From: a bacterium
GTDB lineage: Bacteria; Chloroflexota; Dormibacteria; Aeolococcales; Bog-877
Assembly (NCBI GenBank): GCA_021791415.1
Contig: JAJYWQ010000027.1
Span: 1 to 32,307, forward strand
Reading direction: 5' to 3'
Length of the DNA: 32,307 bases
A program made the position numbers and the translations under genes. Shown in pieces: positions 15,658-24,196 of this stretch (position 1 is the stretch's first letter; every line of letters starts with the position of its first letter). The notes under the pieces were generated by a model. The model was given only the letters and a program-made list of their open reading frames with translations. It was not told the DNA's origin and ran no database searches.

Positions 15658-16980
15658 TTGATCGACCGCTACGCCCCCCCGGAGCTGAGAGCGGTCTGGT
15701 CGGACGAGAACCGCATCCGGCTGTGGCTGCAGGTGGAGGTGGCCGTGGCCCAGGCGCTGGCGGCCGAGGGTCGGCTGCCCGCGGAGGAGCTGGAGGCGAT
15801 CGAGGGGGCCACTCCACCCGAGCTCTCCCGGGTGCGTGAGCTGGAGCAGGAGCAGGGGCATGACCTGGCCGCCTTCGTGTCGGCGGTCCAGGAGGAGGTG
15901 GGGCCGCTCGCCCGCCGCCTGCACTTCGGCCTGACCAGCCAGGACGTGGTGGACTCCGCCTTGGCCCTCCAGCTTCGAGAGGCCGGCTCGATCGTCCTCG
16001 GGGACCTTGAGCAGCTCCTGGAGGCCCTTCGGACGGCCGCCCGGAGACACCGGCGCACCCCGATGATCGGGAGGACCCACGGGATGCACGCCGAGCCGGT
16101 CACCTTCGGGTTCGTCCTGGCCAACCACCTGGACGAGCTGGAGAGGGCCGGGCGGCGTCTCCGCCGGGCGGAGGCCGAGGTGGTGGTGGGCAAGATCTCC
16201 GGGACCGTGGGCACCCATGGCACCGTCTCCCGGGCGGTCGAGCGGGACGCCCTCTCCCGCCTCGGGCTGGAGCCCGCCGCCATCACCACCCAGGTGGTGG
16301 CCCGGGACCGCCACGCCTCCCTCCTCTGCTCCCTGGCGCTGGCAGGGGCCAGCTGCGAGCGGCTGGCGTTGACCCTCCGCCACCTGCAGCGCACCGAGGT
16401 GGGGGAGGTGAGGGAGCCGTTCGCCGAGCGGCAGAAGGGTTCGTCGGCCATGCCTCACAAGCGCAACCCGGTCAGCCTGGAGCAGGTCTGCGGCCTGAGC
16501 CGGCTCCTCCGGGGGCTGGCGCTGGCCGGCCTGGAGGACGTCAGCCTCTGGCACGAGCGCGACATCTCCCACTCCTCGGTGGAGCGGGTGGCGCTGCCCG
16601 ACGCCACCATGGCCCTCTCCCACATGTTGCGCACCCTCCGCCGGGTGGTCGAGGGGATGGAGGTGGACGAGGAGGCCATGGCCGCGAACCTGGCTCGCCG
16701 CGGCGGGGTGGCGCGCAGCCAGCGGGTGCTGCTGCGCCTGGTGGCCGCGGGGATGGAGCGGGACCGCGCCTACCGTCTGGTCCAGCAGCTTGCTACCAGC
16801 GCCGACCACCCCGGGGGTGACTTCCGGGCCAGCTGCCTGGCGAGCTCCCAGCTCATGGAGGCGCTCTCACCGGATGACCTCGAGGCGGCGCTGGACATCG
16901 GCGCCGACCTGGAGGAGGCGGCGGCCGCCGTGGATGCGCTGGTGGGCCGAGAGGGCGACCGCGGAGGGGCCGCCCGGTGA
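15658..16980 (+). CDS. purB: Adenylosuccinate lyase
   Basis: A 440-residue fumarase/aspartase-superfamily enzyme that splits SAICAR to AICAR + fumarate and adenylosuccinate to AMP + fumarate. It starts LIDRYAPPELRAVWSDENR, the usual PurB N-terminus. GLTSQDVVDSA and GRTHGMHAEP (H141 as general acid) are present, and the signature loop GSSAMPHKRNP is at about 261-271 with catalytic Ser at 262/263. TTG at 15658 is chosen because family alignment places the start exactly there and no other start codon is near; no good ribosome-binding site is visible. It is the first gene of the operon, and its stop overlaps purC (GTGA). Confidence 0.95.
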   Translation: MIDRYAPPELRAVWSDENRIRLWLQVEVAVAQALAAEGRLPAEELEAIEGATPPELSRVRELEQEQGHDLAAFVSAVQEEVGPLARRLHFGLTSQDVVDSALALQLREAGSIVLGDLEQLLEALRTAARRHRRTPMIGRTHGMHAEPVTFGFVLANHLDELERAGRRLRRAEAEVVVGKISGTVGTHGTVSRAVERDALSRLGLEPAAITTQVVARDRHASLLCSLALAGASCERLALTLRHLQRTEVGEVREPFAERQKGSSAMPHKRNPVSLEQVCGLSRLLRGLALAGLEDVSLWHERDISHSSVERVALPDATMALSHMLRTLRRVVEGMEVDEEAMAANLARRGGVARSQRVLLRLVAAGMERDRAYRLVQQLATSADHPGGDFRASCLASSQLMEALSPDDLEAALDIGADLEEAAAAVDALVGREGDRGGAAR

Positions 16981-17849
16981 CCGAGGAGGCCATCGGCGCT
17001 GTGGAGCTGGAGGGGCTCCCCCTCTTCCGCCGGGGGAAGGTGAGGGACACCTTCGCGCTGGACGGCCGCCTCCTCATGGTGGCCACCGACCGCATCTCCG
17101 CCTTCGACTGCGTGCTTCCTGACCTGATCCCCGGGAAGGGGCGGCTCCTCACCGCCCTGGCCCGGCACTGGTTCCAGAGGACGGCGGAGCTGGTCCCCAA
17201 TCACCTGCTCCCGGACGACCCCGGCCTCCTCCCGGCGCCCCTCTGGGAGAGGGTCGCCGGGCGCTCCATGCTCGTGCGCCGCGCCGAGCGCATCGACGTG
17301 GAGTGCGTGGTCCGGGGCCGGCTGGCGGGATCAGGCTGGGAGGAGTACCAGCTGCAGGGGACGCTGGCCGGTGAGTCACTTCCCCCAGGGCTGGGCTTTG
17401 GGGCGGAGCTGGACCGCCCCCGCTTCACCCCGGCCACCAAGAGCGACTCCGGCCACGACCAGAACATCTCCCGGGCCCAGCTTCGGGAGCTGGTGGGGGG
17501 AGAGACGGCGGACCTGCTGGAGGCCACCAGCCTTCGGCTCTACCGAGCCGGTGCCGGCGGCTATCTCCGGGCCGGGTTCGTCCTGGTGGACACCAAGTTC
17601 GAGTTCGGCTGGATCGACGGGGTGCTGACCCTCATCGACGAGCTCCTGACCCCCGACTCCTCCCGGCTCTGGGAGGTGGGGTCGGCCGAGGCCAGCCCCG
17701 GATTCGACAAGCAGCCGGTGCGCGACTGGCTCCTGGCCAGCGGCTGGAACCGGCAGCCGCCGGCTCCCCGGCTGCCTCAGGAGCTGATCTCCGAGACCCG
17801 CCGCCGTTACCAGGAGGTACTGACACGGACCCTCAGCAGCAGTTCCTAG
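16977..17849 (+). CDS. purC: SAICAR synthase
   Basis: A 290-residue enzyme that joins aspartate to CAIR with ATP to give SAICAR. The N-terminus has the nucleotide-binding RRGKVRDTFALDGRLLMVATDRISAFD. It continues with VVRGRLAGSGWEEYQ, TPATKSDSGHDQNIS, and VDTKFEFGWIDGVLTLIDELLTPDSSR, all PurC hallmarks. The length matches the longer PurC form of fungi and some bacteria rather than the roughly 235-residue form. The GTG start lies in the GTGA overlap with the purB stop. Confidence 0.96.
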   Translation: MTEEAIGAVELEGLPLFRRGKVRDTFALDGRLLMVATDRISAFDCVLPDLIPGKGRLLTALARHWFQRTAELVPNHLLPDDPGLLPAPLWERVAGRSMLVRRAERIDVECVVRGRLAGSGWEEYQLQGTLAGESLPPGLGFGAELDRPRFTPATKSDSGHDQNISRAQLRELVGGETADLLEATSLRLYRAGAGGYLRAGFVLVDTKFEFGWIDGVLTLIDELLTPDSSRLWEVGSAEASPGFDKQPVRDWLLASGWNRQPPAPRLPQELISETRRRYQEVLTRTLSSSS

Positions 17850-17854
17850 CCGAG

Positions 17855-18094
17855 GTGGTGGTGACCCTCAAGCCGGTGGTCAACGACCCCCAGGGGCTGG
17901 CGGTCACCCAGGGGTTGCACGCCCTCGGCTACCCCGAGGTGCTGGGGACCCGGGTGGGAAAGCACATCCAGCTGACGCTGGTGGCCCGGGACCAACAGAG
18001 CGCGCACGCCCGGGTCGAGGAGATGTGCCGCCGGCTCCTCTGCAATGGGGTGATCGAGGACTTCCACTTCCAGCTGTCCGAGACCGGCGCCTGA
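17855..18094 (+). CDS. purS: Phosphoribosylformylglycinamidine synthase subunit PurS
   Basis: A 79-residue small subunit that bridges PurL and PurQ and helps channel ammonia in FGAM synthesis. The sequence VTLKPVVNDPQGLAVTQGLHALGY and the closing region VIEDFHFQL are typical of PurS. Three consecutive GTG codons (17855, 17858, 17861) could each be the start; the first is taken. It sits between purC and purQ with gaps of five bases and one base. Confidence 0.93.
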   Translation: MVVTLKPVVNDPQGLAVTQGLHALGYPEVLGTRVGKHIQLTLVARDQQSAHARVEEMCRRLLCNGVIEDFHFQLSETGA

Positions 18095-18095
18095 G

Positions 18096-18794
18096 GTGAC
18101 CTGGCGCTGCGGGATCGCCGTCTTCCCCGGCACCTGGTCGGAGCGAGACTGCGCCCACTGGGTGGAGCTGGCCGGCGGTGCCCCGGTGATGCTTTGGCAC
18201 GCCGAGCGGGAGCTGAAGGGGGTTGACCTGGTGATCCTTCCGGGGGGATTCGCCCACGGCGACTACCTCCGGACGGGGGCGATCGCCCGCTTCGCCCCCC
18301 TGATGGCCGCGGTCCGCGACCACGCCCTTGCCGGTGGGCCGGTGCTGGGGATCTGCAACGGCTTCCAGATCCTCTGCGAGGCCCAGCTCCTGCCCGGGGC
18401 CCTCCTGCGGAACAGCTCCCTGCAGTTCCGCTGCCAGCCGACCCACCTCCGGGTGGAGGTGAGCCGGGGGCCCTTGCTGTCCGGGCTGGAGGCCGGGGAG
18501 GTGCTGCAGATGCCCATCTCCCACGGAGAGGGGCGCTACTACGCGCCCCCCGAGCAGCTCCGGGAGCTGGAGGCGGAGGGGCAGGTGGCCCTGCGCTACT
18601 GCGGTCCCTCCGGGGAGCTGGACGACCGGCACAACCCGAACGGCTCGCTGCTGCACATCGCCGGGGTGATGAACCGGGAGGGAAATGTGCTGGGGATGAT
18701 GCCGCACCCCGAGCGCGCCTGCGAGCCCATCTTGGGATCCGAGGACGGCCTCCACCTTCTCCGGGCAGCCGTCGCCGTCCTGGGGCCGCGATGA
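18096..18794 (+). CDS. purQ: Phosphoribosylformylglycinamidine synthase subunit PurQ
   Basis: A 232-residue class I glutamine amidotransferase that supplies ammonia to PurL. It has the typical FPGTWSERDC start and LPGGFAHGDYLRTGAIA. The nucleophile is C87 in GICNGFQIL, and the catalytic H204 and E206 lie in MMPHPERA. The GTG start is one base after the purS stop; the end overlaps purL by four bases (ATGA). It forms the FGAM synthase complex with the flanking PurS and PurL. Confidence 0.96.
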   Translation: MTWRCGIAVFPGTWSERDCAHWVELAGGAPVMLWHAERELKGVDLVILPGGFAHGDYLRTGAIARFAPLMAAVRDHALAGGPVLGICNGFQILCEAQLLPGALLRNSSLQFRCQPTHLRVEVSRGPLLSGLEAGEVLQMPISHGEGRYYAPPEQLRELEAEGQVALRYCGPSGELDDRHNPNGSLLHIAGVMNREGNVLGMMPHPERACEPILGSEDGLHLLRAAVAVLGPR

Positions 18795-21022
18795 CCGCGG
18801 GGATGGCCACTCCCAGCCAGAGCCAGCTGCGGGAGCTGGCCCTCACCGAGGAGGAGTACCACCACGCCGTCCGCCAGCTGGGAAGGGTGCCCAACCAGTT
18901 GGAGCTGGGGATGCTGGGGGCGCTCTGGTCGGAGCACTGCTCCTACAAGACCTCCCGCCGGCTGCTCTCCCAGCTCAGCTCCCAGGCACCCCAGGTGGTG
19001 GTCGGACCTGGTGAGAACGCCGGGGTGGTGGACCTCGGTGAGGGGCTCCTCTGCTGCTTCAAGATCGAGTCCCACAACCATCCCAGCGCCATCGAGCCGG
19101 TGCAGGGGGCGGCCACCGGGGTGGGTGGCATCCTGCGGGATGTCTTCGCCATGGGCGCCCGGCCGGTCGCCCTCCTCGATGCCCTGCGCTTTGGCGAGCT
19201 GGGCGACGCGGCCCAGCGGCACCGCTTCGCCAAGGTGGTCGCGGGGGTGGGTCACTACGGCAACTGCATCGGGGTGCCCACGGTGGGTGGGGAGACCTAC
19301 TTCGACGCCGCCTACCAGGGCAACTGCCTGGTGAACGCCATGTGCGTGGGGCTGGTGACCGCCCCGCGGTTGCTGCACGCGGTGGCCCGGGGAGTGGGCA
19401 ACCCGGTGCTGCTGGTGGGGGCGGACACCGGCCGGGACGGCATCCACGGCGCCACCTTCGCGTCGGTGCAGCTGGACGAGGGAGCGGAGGAGCGCCGTCC
19501 CGCCGTCCAGGTGGGCAACCCCTTCCTGGAGAAGTGCCTCATGGAGGCCTGCCTGGAGCTGGCCGGCAGCAGTGCCCTCCTGGGGCTCCAGGACTGCGGC
19601 GCCGCCGGTCTCACCAGCAGCTGTGCCGAGATGGCGAGGCGGGGCGGGGTGGGGATCCGTCTCGACCTTGACAACGTGGCCCGCCGGGAGCTGGGGATGA
19701 CCCCCTACGAGGTGATGCTGAGCGAGTCCCAGGAGCGGATGGTGCTGGTGGTGGAGCGCGGACGCGTGGAGGAGGTGCGGGCGGTCTTCGACCGCTGGGA
19801 GCTCCGCTCGGACGTGGTCGGGGAGGTGATCGCCCCGGAGGAGCTGCAGATCACAGCGGAGGGCGAGATGGTGGCCCAGCTGCCGCTCCGGGTGCTGGTG
19901 GACGGCTTCCTGCCCCGCCGTCCCAGGAGCTCGCGGCCTCCTCGGGTGGAACGCGAGCGGGGCGCCGCAGCGCTCACGGGGGCCCTGCCCTGGACGCTGG
20001 AGGAGACCTGGCTGCGCCTGCTGGCCTCCCCCAACTGCGCGGACACCAGCTGGATCTACCGCCAGTACGACCATCAGGTGGGGGACGACACGGTGGTCCT
20101 CCCCGGCTGGGACGCCGCCGTGGTGCGGCTCCGGGGGCGGGAGGACGGCCTCGCCATCACCGTGGACGGCGCCCACCGCAGCTCCCTCCTGGACCCCCGC
20201 CGGGGCGCCCAGCTGGCGGTGGCGGAGGCGGTGCGCAACCTCGCCTGCCTGGGGGCCCGCCCTCTGGCCCTCACCAACTGCCTCAACTTCGGGGACCCGG
20301 ACAGGGAGGAGGTGATGTGGCAGCTGGAGGAGGCGGTGGCCGGGATGGCGGACGCCTGCCGGCAGCTGGCCCTCCCTGTGGTGAGCGGAAACGTCAGCCT
20401 CTACAACGACCTCTCCGGCGCCTCCATACCACCCACCCCGGTGGTGGGGGTGGTGGGGTTGGTGGATGACATCCGCCGCCTCCCCGGCCCCGGCTTCGCC
20501 GCCGCCGGCGACCTCGTCTACCTCGTGGGGGCGGAGACGGCCGGGCTGGGGGGCTCGGAGCTGCAGCGCCTCCTGGGAGGCCGGGTCCTCGGCCCTCCTC
20601 CGGAGCTGGACCTGGAGCTCGAGGGGAGGGCCTCCGCGGCGGTCCGTCAGCTGGTATGCGAGGGCGTGGCGCGCTCCGCCCATGACTGCTCACTGGGAGG
20701 TCTGGCGGTGGCGCTGGCCGAATGCTGCGTGGCGGGAGGCCTGGGCGCCGTAGTCCGGTTGCGGGAAGGGCCCATTCCCGCCGACGGAGTCCACGACCTG
20801 CTCTTCGGGGAGGGCTCGGGCCGCTTTCTGCTCAGCGTGGAGCAGGGGGGAGCCGGCCGGGTGGAGGAGGTCTGCGCCAGCCGGGGGGTTCCCTGCTCCC
20901 GGCTGGGGGAGGTAGGGGGGGACCGGGTGGAGATCCGAGGCGTCGCCGGCATCCCTCTGGCCGCCGCCTCGGCGGCCCGCCGTGAGGGGATCGCCGGCCC
21001 CATGGCGGGGCCGGTCCTGTGA
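18791..21022 (+). CDS. purL: Phosphoribosylformylglycinamidine synthase subunit PurL
   Basis: A 743-residue small-type PurL, the ATP-dependent synthetase that makes FGAM from FGAR and ammonia. Hallmarks include ALWSEHCSYKTSR (with H49) and the ATP/metal region KIESHNHPSAIEPVQGAATGVGGILRD. Two AIRS-type halves follow, the second from about residue 390. The large-PurL glutaminase domain is absent, consistent with separate purS and purQ. The ATG overlaps the purQ stop, and its own stop overlaps the purF start (GTGA). Confidence 0.97.
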   Translation: MTAGMATPSQSQLRELALTEEEYHHAVRQLGRVPNQLELGMLGALWSEHCSYKTSRRLLSQLSSQAPQVVVGPGENAGVVDLGEGLLCCFKIESHNHPSAIEPVQGAATGVGGILRDVFAMGARPVALLDALRFGELGDAAQRHRFAKVVAGVGHYGNCIGVPTVGGETYFDAAYQGNCLVNAMCVGLVTAPRLLHAVARGVGNPVLLVGADTGRDGIHGATFASVQLDEGAEERRPAVQVGNPFLEKCLMEACLELAGSSALLGLQDCGAAGLTSSCAEMARRGGVGIRLDLDNVARRELGMTPYEVMLSESQERMVLVVERGRVEEVRAVFDRWELRSDVVGEVIAPEELQITAEGEMVAQLPLRVLVDGFLPRRPRSSRPPRVERERGAAALTGALPWTLEETWLRLLASPNCADTSWIYRQYDHQVGDDTVVLPGWDAAVVRLRGREDGLAITVDGAHRSSLLDPRRGAQLAVAEAVRNLACLGARPLALTNCLNFGDPDREEVMWQLEEAVAGMADACRQLALPVVSGNVSLYNDLSGASIPPTPVVGVVGLVDDIRRLPGPGFAAAGDLVYLVGAETAGLGGSELQRLLGGRVLGPPPELDLELEGRASAAVRQLVCEGVARSAHDCSLGGLAVALAECCVAGGLGAVVRLREGPIPADGVHDLLFGEGSGRFLLSVEQGGAGRVEEVCASRGVPCSRLGEVGGDRVEIRGVAGIPLAAASAARREGIAGPMAGPVL

Positions 21023-22527
21023 CCGGCTGCCGTGCCCCGGCCGGTATGCTGCAGGGGTTGAGTGCCACCTGCGGTCAGCGGCCGCCGTCCCCCTTCCTGG
21101 ATGACAAGCTGCACGAGGCCTGCGGGGTTTTCGGCGTGTTCGCTCCCGGCCAGGACGTGGCTCGGCTCTGCTACCTCGGCATCTACGCGCTCCAGCACCG
21201 GGGGCAGGAGTCCGCCGGGATCTGCGCCTCGGATGGAGAGCGCCTCCTAGTGCGCCGCGACATGGGGCTGGTGGGCCAGGTGTTCGGCCCCCAGGATCTG
21301 GAGCGGCTCACCGGGGACCTGGGGCTGGCCCACACCCGCTACTCCACCACCGGCTCCTCCCAGCTGAGCAACGCCCAGCCGCTCACCTTCGAGCACGGCC
21401 AGCTGGGACCGGTGGCCATCTCCCACAACGGCAACCTCACCAACTCCGCCGCCCTGCGCCTGGCGCTCCTCGAGGAGGGCTACCAGTTCGACACCTCCAG
21501 CGACACCGAGGTCCTGGCCGGGCTCCTGGCCCGCACTCCCGGTGACCGGCTGGAGGTGGTGCTGCAGCGGGCCCTGCCCCGGGTGGTGGGGGCCTACTCC
21601 CTTGGCTTCCTCACCAGGACCTCCCTGGTGGCGGCCCGGGACGAGCTGGGCCTTCGGCCGCTCTGCATCGGCCGGCTGGGGGACGTCTCCGCCCCCGGAG
21701 GGGCCGGGTACATCGTGGCCAGCGAGACCTGCGCTCTGGACGTGGTGGGTGCCCGGCTGGTCCGGGAGGTGGAGCCCGGGGAGATAGTCACCATCGACCA
21801 GGAGGGGCTGCACTCCGCCCACTTCGGCGAGGAGCGGACCCAGGCCACCTGCTCCTTCGAGTACATCTACTTCGCCCGCCCGGACTCGGTGATCCAGGGC
21901 CGCAGCCTGTACGAGGTGCGGCTGGCCATGGGGCGCCGGTTGGCCGAGGAGGCCCCGGTCGAGGCCGACCTCGTGATCCCGGTGCCGGACTCGGGGACCC
22001 CGGCGGCCATCGGTTTTGCCGAGGCCGGCCACACCCCCTTCGCCGAGGGGATGATCAAGTCCCGCTACATCAACCGGACCTTCATCCAGCCCCAGCAGGG
22101 GATGCGGGAGGCGGGAGTGCGGCTCAAGTTCAACCCCATGCCCCACGTCCTCTCCGGCAAGCGGGTGGTGCTGGTGGACGACTCCATCGTGAGGGGATCC
22201 ACCTCCCGCCAGATCGTGGAGGCGCTGCGCCGCGCCGGGGCCCGGGAGGTGCACATGCGGGTGGCCTCCCCCCCGATCCGCTTCCCCTGCTTCATGGGCA
22301 TCGACATCGCCAGCCGCAGCGAACTCATCGCCGCCGGGCGCAGCGCCGAGGAGGTGGGGCGGATCCTGGGAGCGGACTCCCTCGCCTACCTCAGCCTGGA
22401 GGGGCTGCGCTGGGCCCTGCGCTCCGGACCCAGCGGGGCCGGCTTCTGCTTCGCCTGCCTGGACGGGGCCTACCCGCTCCAGGTGCCGCAGCAGCTGGAG
22501 ATGGACAAGCTGGCGCTGGAGGGCTGA
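21019..22527 (+). CDS. purF: Amidophosphoribosyltransferase
   Basis: A 502-residue enzyme of the committing step: PRPP + glutamine gives phosphoribosylamine. The Ntn glutaminase domain has its nucleophile at C35 in HEACGVFGVF, so a propeptide must be removed if GTG 21019 is the start. YALQHRGQESAGI and HTRYSTTGSS follow. The PRTase domain carries the PRPP motif VVLVDDSIVRGST (about 383-395). C278, C424, C477 and C480 match the four iron-sulfur ligands of the B. subtilis type enzyme, so a [4Fe-4S] cluster is likely. GTG in the GTGA overlap is chosen. ATG 21046 and TTG 21058 are alternatives; the TTG lies seven bases after TATGCT at 21045-21050, which could be an internal promoter giving a leaderless message. 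Confidence 0.96.
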   Translation: MTGCRAPAGMLQGLSATCGQRPPSPFLDDKLHEACGVFGVFAPGQDVARLCYLGIYALQHRGQESAGICASDGERLLVRRDMGLVGQVFGPQDLERLTGDLGLAHTRYSTTGSSQLSNAQPLTFEHGQLGPVAISHNGNLTNSAALRLALLEEGYQFDTSSDTEVLAGLLARTPGDRLEVVLQRALPRVVGAYSLGFLTRTSLVAARDELGLRPLCIGRLGDVSAPGGAGYIVASETCALDVVGARLVREVEPGEIVTIDQEGLHSAHFGEERTQATCSFEYIYFARPDSVIQGRSLYEVRLAMGRRLAEEAPVEADLVIPVPDSGTPAAIGFAEAGHTPFAEGMIKSRYINRTFIQPQQGMREAGVRLKFNPMPHVLSGKRVVLVDDSIVRGSTSRQIVEALRRAGAREVHMRVASPPIRFPCFMGIDIASRSELIAAGRSAEEVGRILGADSLAYLSLEGLRWALRSGPSGAGFCFACLDGAYPLQVPQQLEMDKLALEG

Positions 22528-22529
22528 CG

Positions 22530-23561
22530 GTGGGGGTGGACCGTCCGGCCTCGCGATACGCCGCCGCCGGGGTGGACAGGGGGCGGGCGGCCGAGGCCGT
22601 GGCCAGGGTCGCGGAGCTGGCGGCCACCACCTGGCTGCCCCCGCTGGCCGCCGGGATCGGGCCCTTCGCGGCCGTCTGGAGGCTCCCCCCGGACCTCCCC
22701 AGGGGGGCGGTGCTGGTGTCCTCCACCGACTCCGTGGGAACCAAGACCAAGCTGGCGGTGGCGCTGCACCGCCACCGGGGGATCGGTGAGGACATCGTCA
22801 ACCACTGCGTCAACGACGTCCTCACCACCGGGGCCGAGCCGCTCTTCTTCCTGGACTACTTCGCCACCGGCAGGATCGACCCTGAGGTGCTGGCCGAGGT
22901 CGCCGCGGGGATGGCCGCCGCCTGCCTTCGGGCCGGCTGCTCCCTGGTGGGTGGGGAGACCGCGGAGATGCCCGGGGTCTACGGGATCGGAGACTACGAT
23001 CTCGCTGGCTTCCTGGTGGGGATGGCCGTCGAGGACCAGCTGCTGGGCCCAGCCCGGGTCCGCCCCGGAGACGTGCTGGTGGGCCTGCCCTCCAGCGGCC
23101 TGCACACCAACGGCTACACCCTGGTCCGGCAGCTGGTTGCCGAGCTGGAGATCGACCTGGCCCAGCCCGGACCGGGTGGCCAGGGCTCTCTGGGGGAGGA
23201 GCTGCTGACCCCTCACCGGCCCTACCTCGCCGAGGTCCGCCAGATCCGGGAGCTGGGGGGGCTGCACGCCCTGGCCCACATAACAGGGGGCGGAATCCAG
23301 GAGAACCTCGCCCGGGTGCTGCCCGAGGGGACCGTCGCCGAGGTCCGGGTGGAGGGGTGGACGGTCCCCCCGCTCTTCCGGGAGATCCAGCGGCTGGGCC
23401 ACCTGGCGGAGGACGAGATGTGGCGCACCTTCAACATGGGGGTGGGGATGATCTGCGTCATGGAGGCCCAGTCGGCCGCCCGGGCGGTCTCTGAGCTGGG
23501 ATGCTTCCCAGTGGGAGAGGTCACCGCCGGGACCGGGCGGGATCGGGTGGTGCTGGCCTGA
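22530..23561 (+). CDS. purM: Phosphoribosylformylglycinamidine cyclo-ligase (AIR synthetase)
   Basis: A 343-residue enzyme closing the imidazole ring (FGAM to AIR, ATP-dependent). Family motifs: SSTDSVGTKTKLA, DIVNHCVNDVLTTGAEPLFFLDY, SLVGGETAEMPGVY, LPSSGLHTNGYTLVR and HITGGGIQENLARVLP. The length is normal. The GTG start lies two bases after the purF stop, with GGAGGG upstream inside purF. AIR would next need carboxylation by PurE/PurK, whose genes are not in this window. Confidence 0.96.
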   Translation: MGVDRPASRYAAAGVDRGRAAEAVARVAELAATTWLPPLAAGIGPFAAVWRLPPDLPRGAVLVSSTDSVGTKTKLAVALHRHRGIGEDIVNHCVNDVLTTGAEPLFFLDYFATGRIDPEVLAEVAAGMAAACLRAGCSLVGGETAEMPGVYGIGDYDLAGFLVGMAVEDQLLGPARVRPGDVLVGLPSSGLHTNGYTLVRQLVAELEIDLAQPGPGGQGSLGEELLTPHRPYLAEVRQIRELGGLHALAHITGGGIQENLARVLPEGTVAEVRVEGWTVPPLFREIQRLGHLAEDEMWRTFNMGVGMICVMEAQSAARAVSELGCFPVGEVTAGTGRDRVVLA

Positions 23562-24196
23562 CGGCGACGGGCCGGCCCGGCGCCGGGGTGCTGGTCTCCG
23601 GCCGGGGCACCAACCTTCTGGCGCTGCTGGCGGCCTCCGCGCAGACCTCCTACCCCGCCGAGGTGGTGGCAGTGGCCAGCAACCGTCCCTCCTGCCCGGC
23701 CCTGGCCGCCGCCGTCCAGCGAGGGGTGGCGGCCCGGGCCTTCCCCGCCGGCCGGTTCGGCCGGGACCCGATCCGCCGCGACCATGAGATGTCCGACTGG
23801 CTCCGCTCCCAGGGCGCGAGCCTGCTCGTGCTGGCCGGCTACGACCGCATCGTCACCGAGCCGCTGCTCACCGCCTTCGCCGGGCGGATCCTCAACCTGC
23901 ACAACAGCCTCCTCCCCGCCTTCGCCGGGACCATGAACGCGGTCCCCGAGGCGCTAGAGCATGGGGTCAAGGTCACCGGGTGCACCGTCCACCTGGTGGA
24001 CTCGGGCGCCGCCGATGGGGGGCCGATCGTCATGCAGGCGGCGGTCCCGGTGCGCGAGGAGGACACCGAGGAGACCCTCTTGGCCCGCATCCACGAGCAG
24101 GAGTGGCGCATTCTCCCCGCCGCCCTGGCGCTCCTCGCCGAGGGGAGGCTCCGGGTGGAGGGTCGGCGGGTGCGCGTTCTGGACCCAGCCTCGTGA
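23558..24196 (+). CDS. purN: GAR transformylase, folate-dependent
   Basis: A 212-residue enzyme that transfers a formyl group from 10-formyl-THF to GAR. The N-terminus GVLVSGRGTNLLALL is the phosphate-binding strand-loop. The active site reads NLHNSLLPAFAGTMN, with the usual Asn and His kept but HPS changed to HNS. The closing motif VHLVDSGAADGGPIV has the catalytic Asp. Start assignment is unusual: in frame there is only ATG 23501 (61 bases inside purM), CTG 23558 and GTG 23588. The GTG would cut off the first beta strand. The CTG forms a CTGA overlap with the purM stop, exactly parallel to the GTGA/ATGA overlaps around it, and is chosen with caution. The stop overlaps purH (GTGA). Confidence 0.88.
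   Translation: MTATGRPGAGVLVSGRGTNLLALLAASAQTSYPAEVVAVASNRPSCPALAAAVQRGVAARAFPAGRFGRDPIRRDHEMSDWLRSQGASLLVLAGYDRIVTEPLLTAFAGRILNLHNSLLPAFAGTMNAVPEALEHGVKVTGCTVHLVDSGAADGGPIVMQAAVPVREEDTEETLLARIHEQEWRILPAALALLAEGRLRVEGRRVRVLDPAS

Noticed and set aside
18596-20683. 695-codon open frame antisense to purL and purQ
   Set aside because: Gly/His/Arg/Pro-rich shadow of highly GC3-biased purL; no family resemblance. The same holds for long antisense frames at 2208-3257, 4829-6274, 7661-8995, 9308-11032, 11176-12510 and 15478-16809.
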